Assembly: GCA_024278345.1 (NCBI GenBank)
Contig: JAJRTK010000123.1
Location: 1-15,161 of the forward strand
Length of the DNA: 15,161 nucleotides
Source of the DNA: a bacterium
GTDB lineage: Bacteria > CSSED10-310 > JAJRTK01
Reading direction: 5' to 3'
Position 1 is the stretch's first letter; the number at the start of each line of letters is the position of its first letter. The notes beneath the pieces are model-generated. The model had not been told where the DNA came from and did not search any database. It saw nothing but the letters and a program-made list of their open reading frames with translations. This document shows positions 14,477-15,161 of the stretch, in pieces. A program made the translations under genes and the position numbers.

Positions 14477-14746
14477 GGGTATCCACGCAAGGCGGGACAA
14501 AGTTGGAAATAAAAGGAAAACGCGCAGCGCACAAAAATGTGGGCTGGGATCCCGTTGCCCTTCGTTGCAACGGGAAGGTGAGCGAACTCCCTGGTGGGTG
14601 CAGGGCGAAGTCCTGCCAGGGGACCGGGGACGGAGTCCCCGGACGACCTTCGAGTCACGCAAACGTGACCCGCCGAGCGGAGCGCGGCGCTCCCCGATGC
14701 CAAGTTTTTTTTCCGCGACCCATTGTCCCGCTTTGCGTGGATACCC
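14477..14746. repeat. 270-bp segment with 24-bp terminal inverted repeats (MITE-like)
   Basis: Positions 14477-14500 are the reverse complement of 14723-14746 with one mismatch in 24. Similarity continues weakly inward, where both ends have a T-rich stretch before the repeat. CCGAGG occurs just outside each end (14469-14474 and 14748-14753), as a target-site duplication might, with 1-2 nt offset. There is no transposase gene inside. The interior is dominated by the hairpin series at 14551-14693. It could be a non-autonomous element or an extragenic palindromic repeat family. Confidence 0.6.
14551..14693. repeat. Five consecutive hairpins
   Basis: In order: CCCGTTGC/GCAACGGG (14551-14558 with 14567-14574); CCCTGG/CCAGGG (14589-14594 with 14616-14621), enclosing CAGG/CCTG; CCGGGGAC/GTCCCCGG (14624-14631 with 14635-14642, 3-nt loop); GTCACG/CGTGAC (14654-14659 with 14664-14669); and GGAGCG/CGCTCC (14679-14684 with 14688-14693). 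All stems are perfect. No stem is followed by a U-tract, so these are not ordinary terminators. The block could fold as a structured RNA or as a DNA-level repeat. Confidence 0.7.
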
Positions 14747-14759
14747 GCCGAGGTTCTTT

Positions 14760-14775
14760 CGCGGTCGCGACCGCG
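14760..14775. repeat. 16-bp perfect palindrome
   Basis: CGCGGTCGCGACCGCG is fully self-complementary and lies just outside the inverted-repeat segment. It may be a binding site for a dimeric protein or part of the same repeat family. Confidence 0.6.
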
Positions 14776-14936
14776 GACCTTGGTGTCCCTGGCATCCCGG
14801 AGGCTGATGAGAGCACCGGATTGGGGAAAGAGTCGGTGCGGCGCTTCCGGTGGCGTCCGCTGCGGATCGGTTAGGGGAATCCACTTAAAGTCCCCGGATG
14901 ACGGCGCAGCGGGGCGAGCGCAAGCGACCGCCAAGC

Positions 14937-14961
14937 TGTCCCGCCTTAGGTGGGTACCCGC
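14937..14961. repeat. Third copy of the inverted-repeat motif
   Basis: This 25-bp stretch matches 14725-14749 in the same orientation, differing at four positions. It shares the blocks TGTCCCGC and TACCCGC. It starts 2 bp beyond the stop codon of the coiled-coil gene. Three related copies within 500 bp point to a repeat family rather than chance. Confidence 0.6.
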
Positions 14962-14963
14962 TT

Positions 14964-15161
14964 TCATGGGCTTTTTCGGGCGGATTCCAGCTCCCGGATG
15001 CGTGCCATCAGGCGTTCTTCTTTGGCTTCCGCCCGCTCTCTTTCACTCCGCGCAGCTTGCTCGGCGGCTTCGGCGCGTTCTTTTTCGGCTTCGGCGCGTT
15101 CTTTTTCGGCTTCGGCGCGTTCTTTTTCGGCTTCGGCGCGTTCTTTTTCGGCTTCGGCGCG
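14964..15161 (-). CDS. C-terminal tail of a coiled-coil protein, possibly Uma2-family (5' end outside window)
   Basis: The minus-strand frame enters from the right edge and ends at the TGA at 14964-14966, giving 65 codons. It consists of near-identical heptads AEAEKER, then a diverged part (AEAAEQAARSERERAEAKEE) and the ending RLMARIRELESARKSP. A continuous charged coiled coil is certain. Uma2-family (DUF820) nucleases often end in such Ala/Glu/Arg-rich heptads followed by a short Leu-rich helix, so that is my first guess, but the catalytic domain is outside the window. Other coiled-coil proteins could look the same. The heptads are encoded by a perfect 21-bp tandem repeat, which suggests recent expansion. 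A repeat copy (14937-14961) follows the stop at once. Confidence 0.7.
   Translation of the reverse strand, partial: RAEAEKERAEAEKERAEAEKERAEAEKERAEAAEQAARSERERAEAKEERLMARIRELESARKSP
15065..15161. repeat. Perfect 21-bp tandem repeat, at least 4.6 copies
   Basis: Every base from 15065 to the window edge repeats with period 21 and no mismatch, and the array continues outside. Each unit encodes one heptad (AEAEKER) on the minus strand, so copy-number change keeps the reading frame and lengthens the coiled coil by one heptad. Confidence 0.95.

Larger units (their letters stand above)
14415..14963. other. 549-bp repeat-rich intergenic block
   Basis: No gene is supported here, although two long minus-strand frames cross it. 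It contains an inverted-repeat-bounded segment, five hairpins, a perfect palindrome and a third repeat copy, listed separately. Its composition is rich in short complementary arms, unlike the coding regions on either side. Confidence 0.7.

Noticed and set aside
14551-14693. CRISPR array or integron attC sites
   Set aside because: The hairpins differ in sequence and have no constant repeat with unique spacers. No cas or integrase gene is present.
14191-14967. Two long minus-strand frames (258 and 199 codons) crossing the repeat block
   Set aside because: They run through hairpins and inverted repeats and overlap the start of the GH99-like gene. They have no ribosome site or recognisable domain.

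Overview
The window reads as accessory chromosome from an uncultured bacterium. The sequence is GC-rich (estimated by eye, not counted). It carries two lipoprotein-type signal peptides, AGGAGG-type ribosome binding sites and perfect TTGACA boxes in several intergenic gaps. Lipoproteins, a TVP38/TMEM64 membrane protein and tRNA queuosine synthesis are broadly bacterial traits. I cannot name a phylum from the sequence. Eleven full-length or nearly full-length genes and one edge fragment all lie on the minus strand, so transcription runs from the right edge to the left. The only plus-strand candidate is a small membrane ORF between queA and a nucleotidyltransferase.

From right to left: (a) 14964-15161 is the C-terminal tail of a coiled-coil protein built on a perfect 21-bp tandem repeat. 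(b) 14415-14963 is non-coding and full of repeats. It holds a 270-bp segment bounded by a 24-bp inverted repeat, five consecutive hairpins, a 16-bp perfect palindrome and a third copy of the inverted-repeat motif. (c) 12774-14414 is a lipoprotein that looks like a GH99/DUF5010-type glycoside hydrolase with a C-terminal Ig-like domain. (d) 11624-12355 is an unknown membrane-anchored protein, followed 39 bp later by a sugar-1-phosphate nucleotidyltransferase (10817-11584). (e) 9499-10575 is queA. (f) 7792-9255 is an aldehyde dehydrogenase and 6609-7538 an NAD-dependent epimerase/dehydratase that ends in a clear intrinsic terminator.

The best-defined unit is 2854-6496: a candidate promoter, an NfeD/YqiJ/YuaF-like membrane protein with an extraordinary aspartate repeat, two flotillin paralogues in tandem (the second translationally coupled to the first), and a textbook terminator. 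By analogy with yuaF-floT and yqiJ-yqiK it should build a flotillin membrane scaffold. Further left are an arginine-deiminase-superfamily hydrolase or transferase (1984-2787), a TVP38/TMEM64 membrane protein (1078-1752), a STAS anti-sigma-factor-antagonist-like protein (651-998) and the N-terminal part of a HEAT-repeat lipoprotein (1-370). A 13-bp inverted repeat overlaps the start codon of that lipoprotein gene.

I do not see a clear defence system, CRISPR array, tRNA or rRNA. The most unusual items are the flotillin operon with its Asp-repeat partner and the repeat block at 14477-14961.
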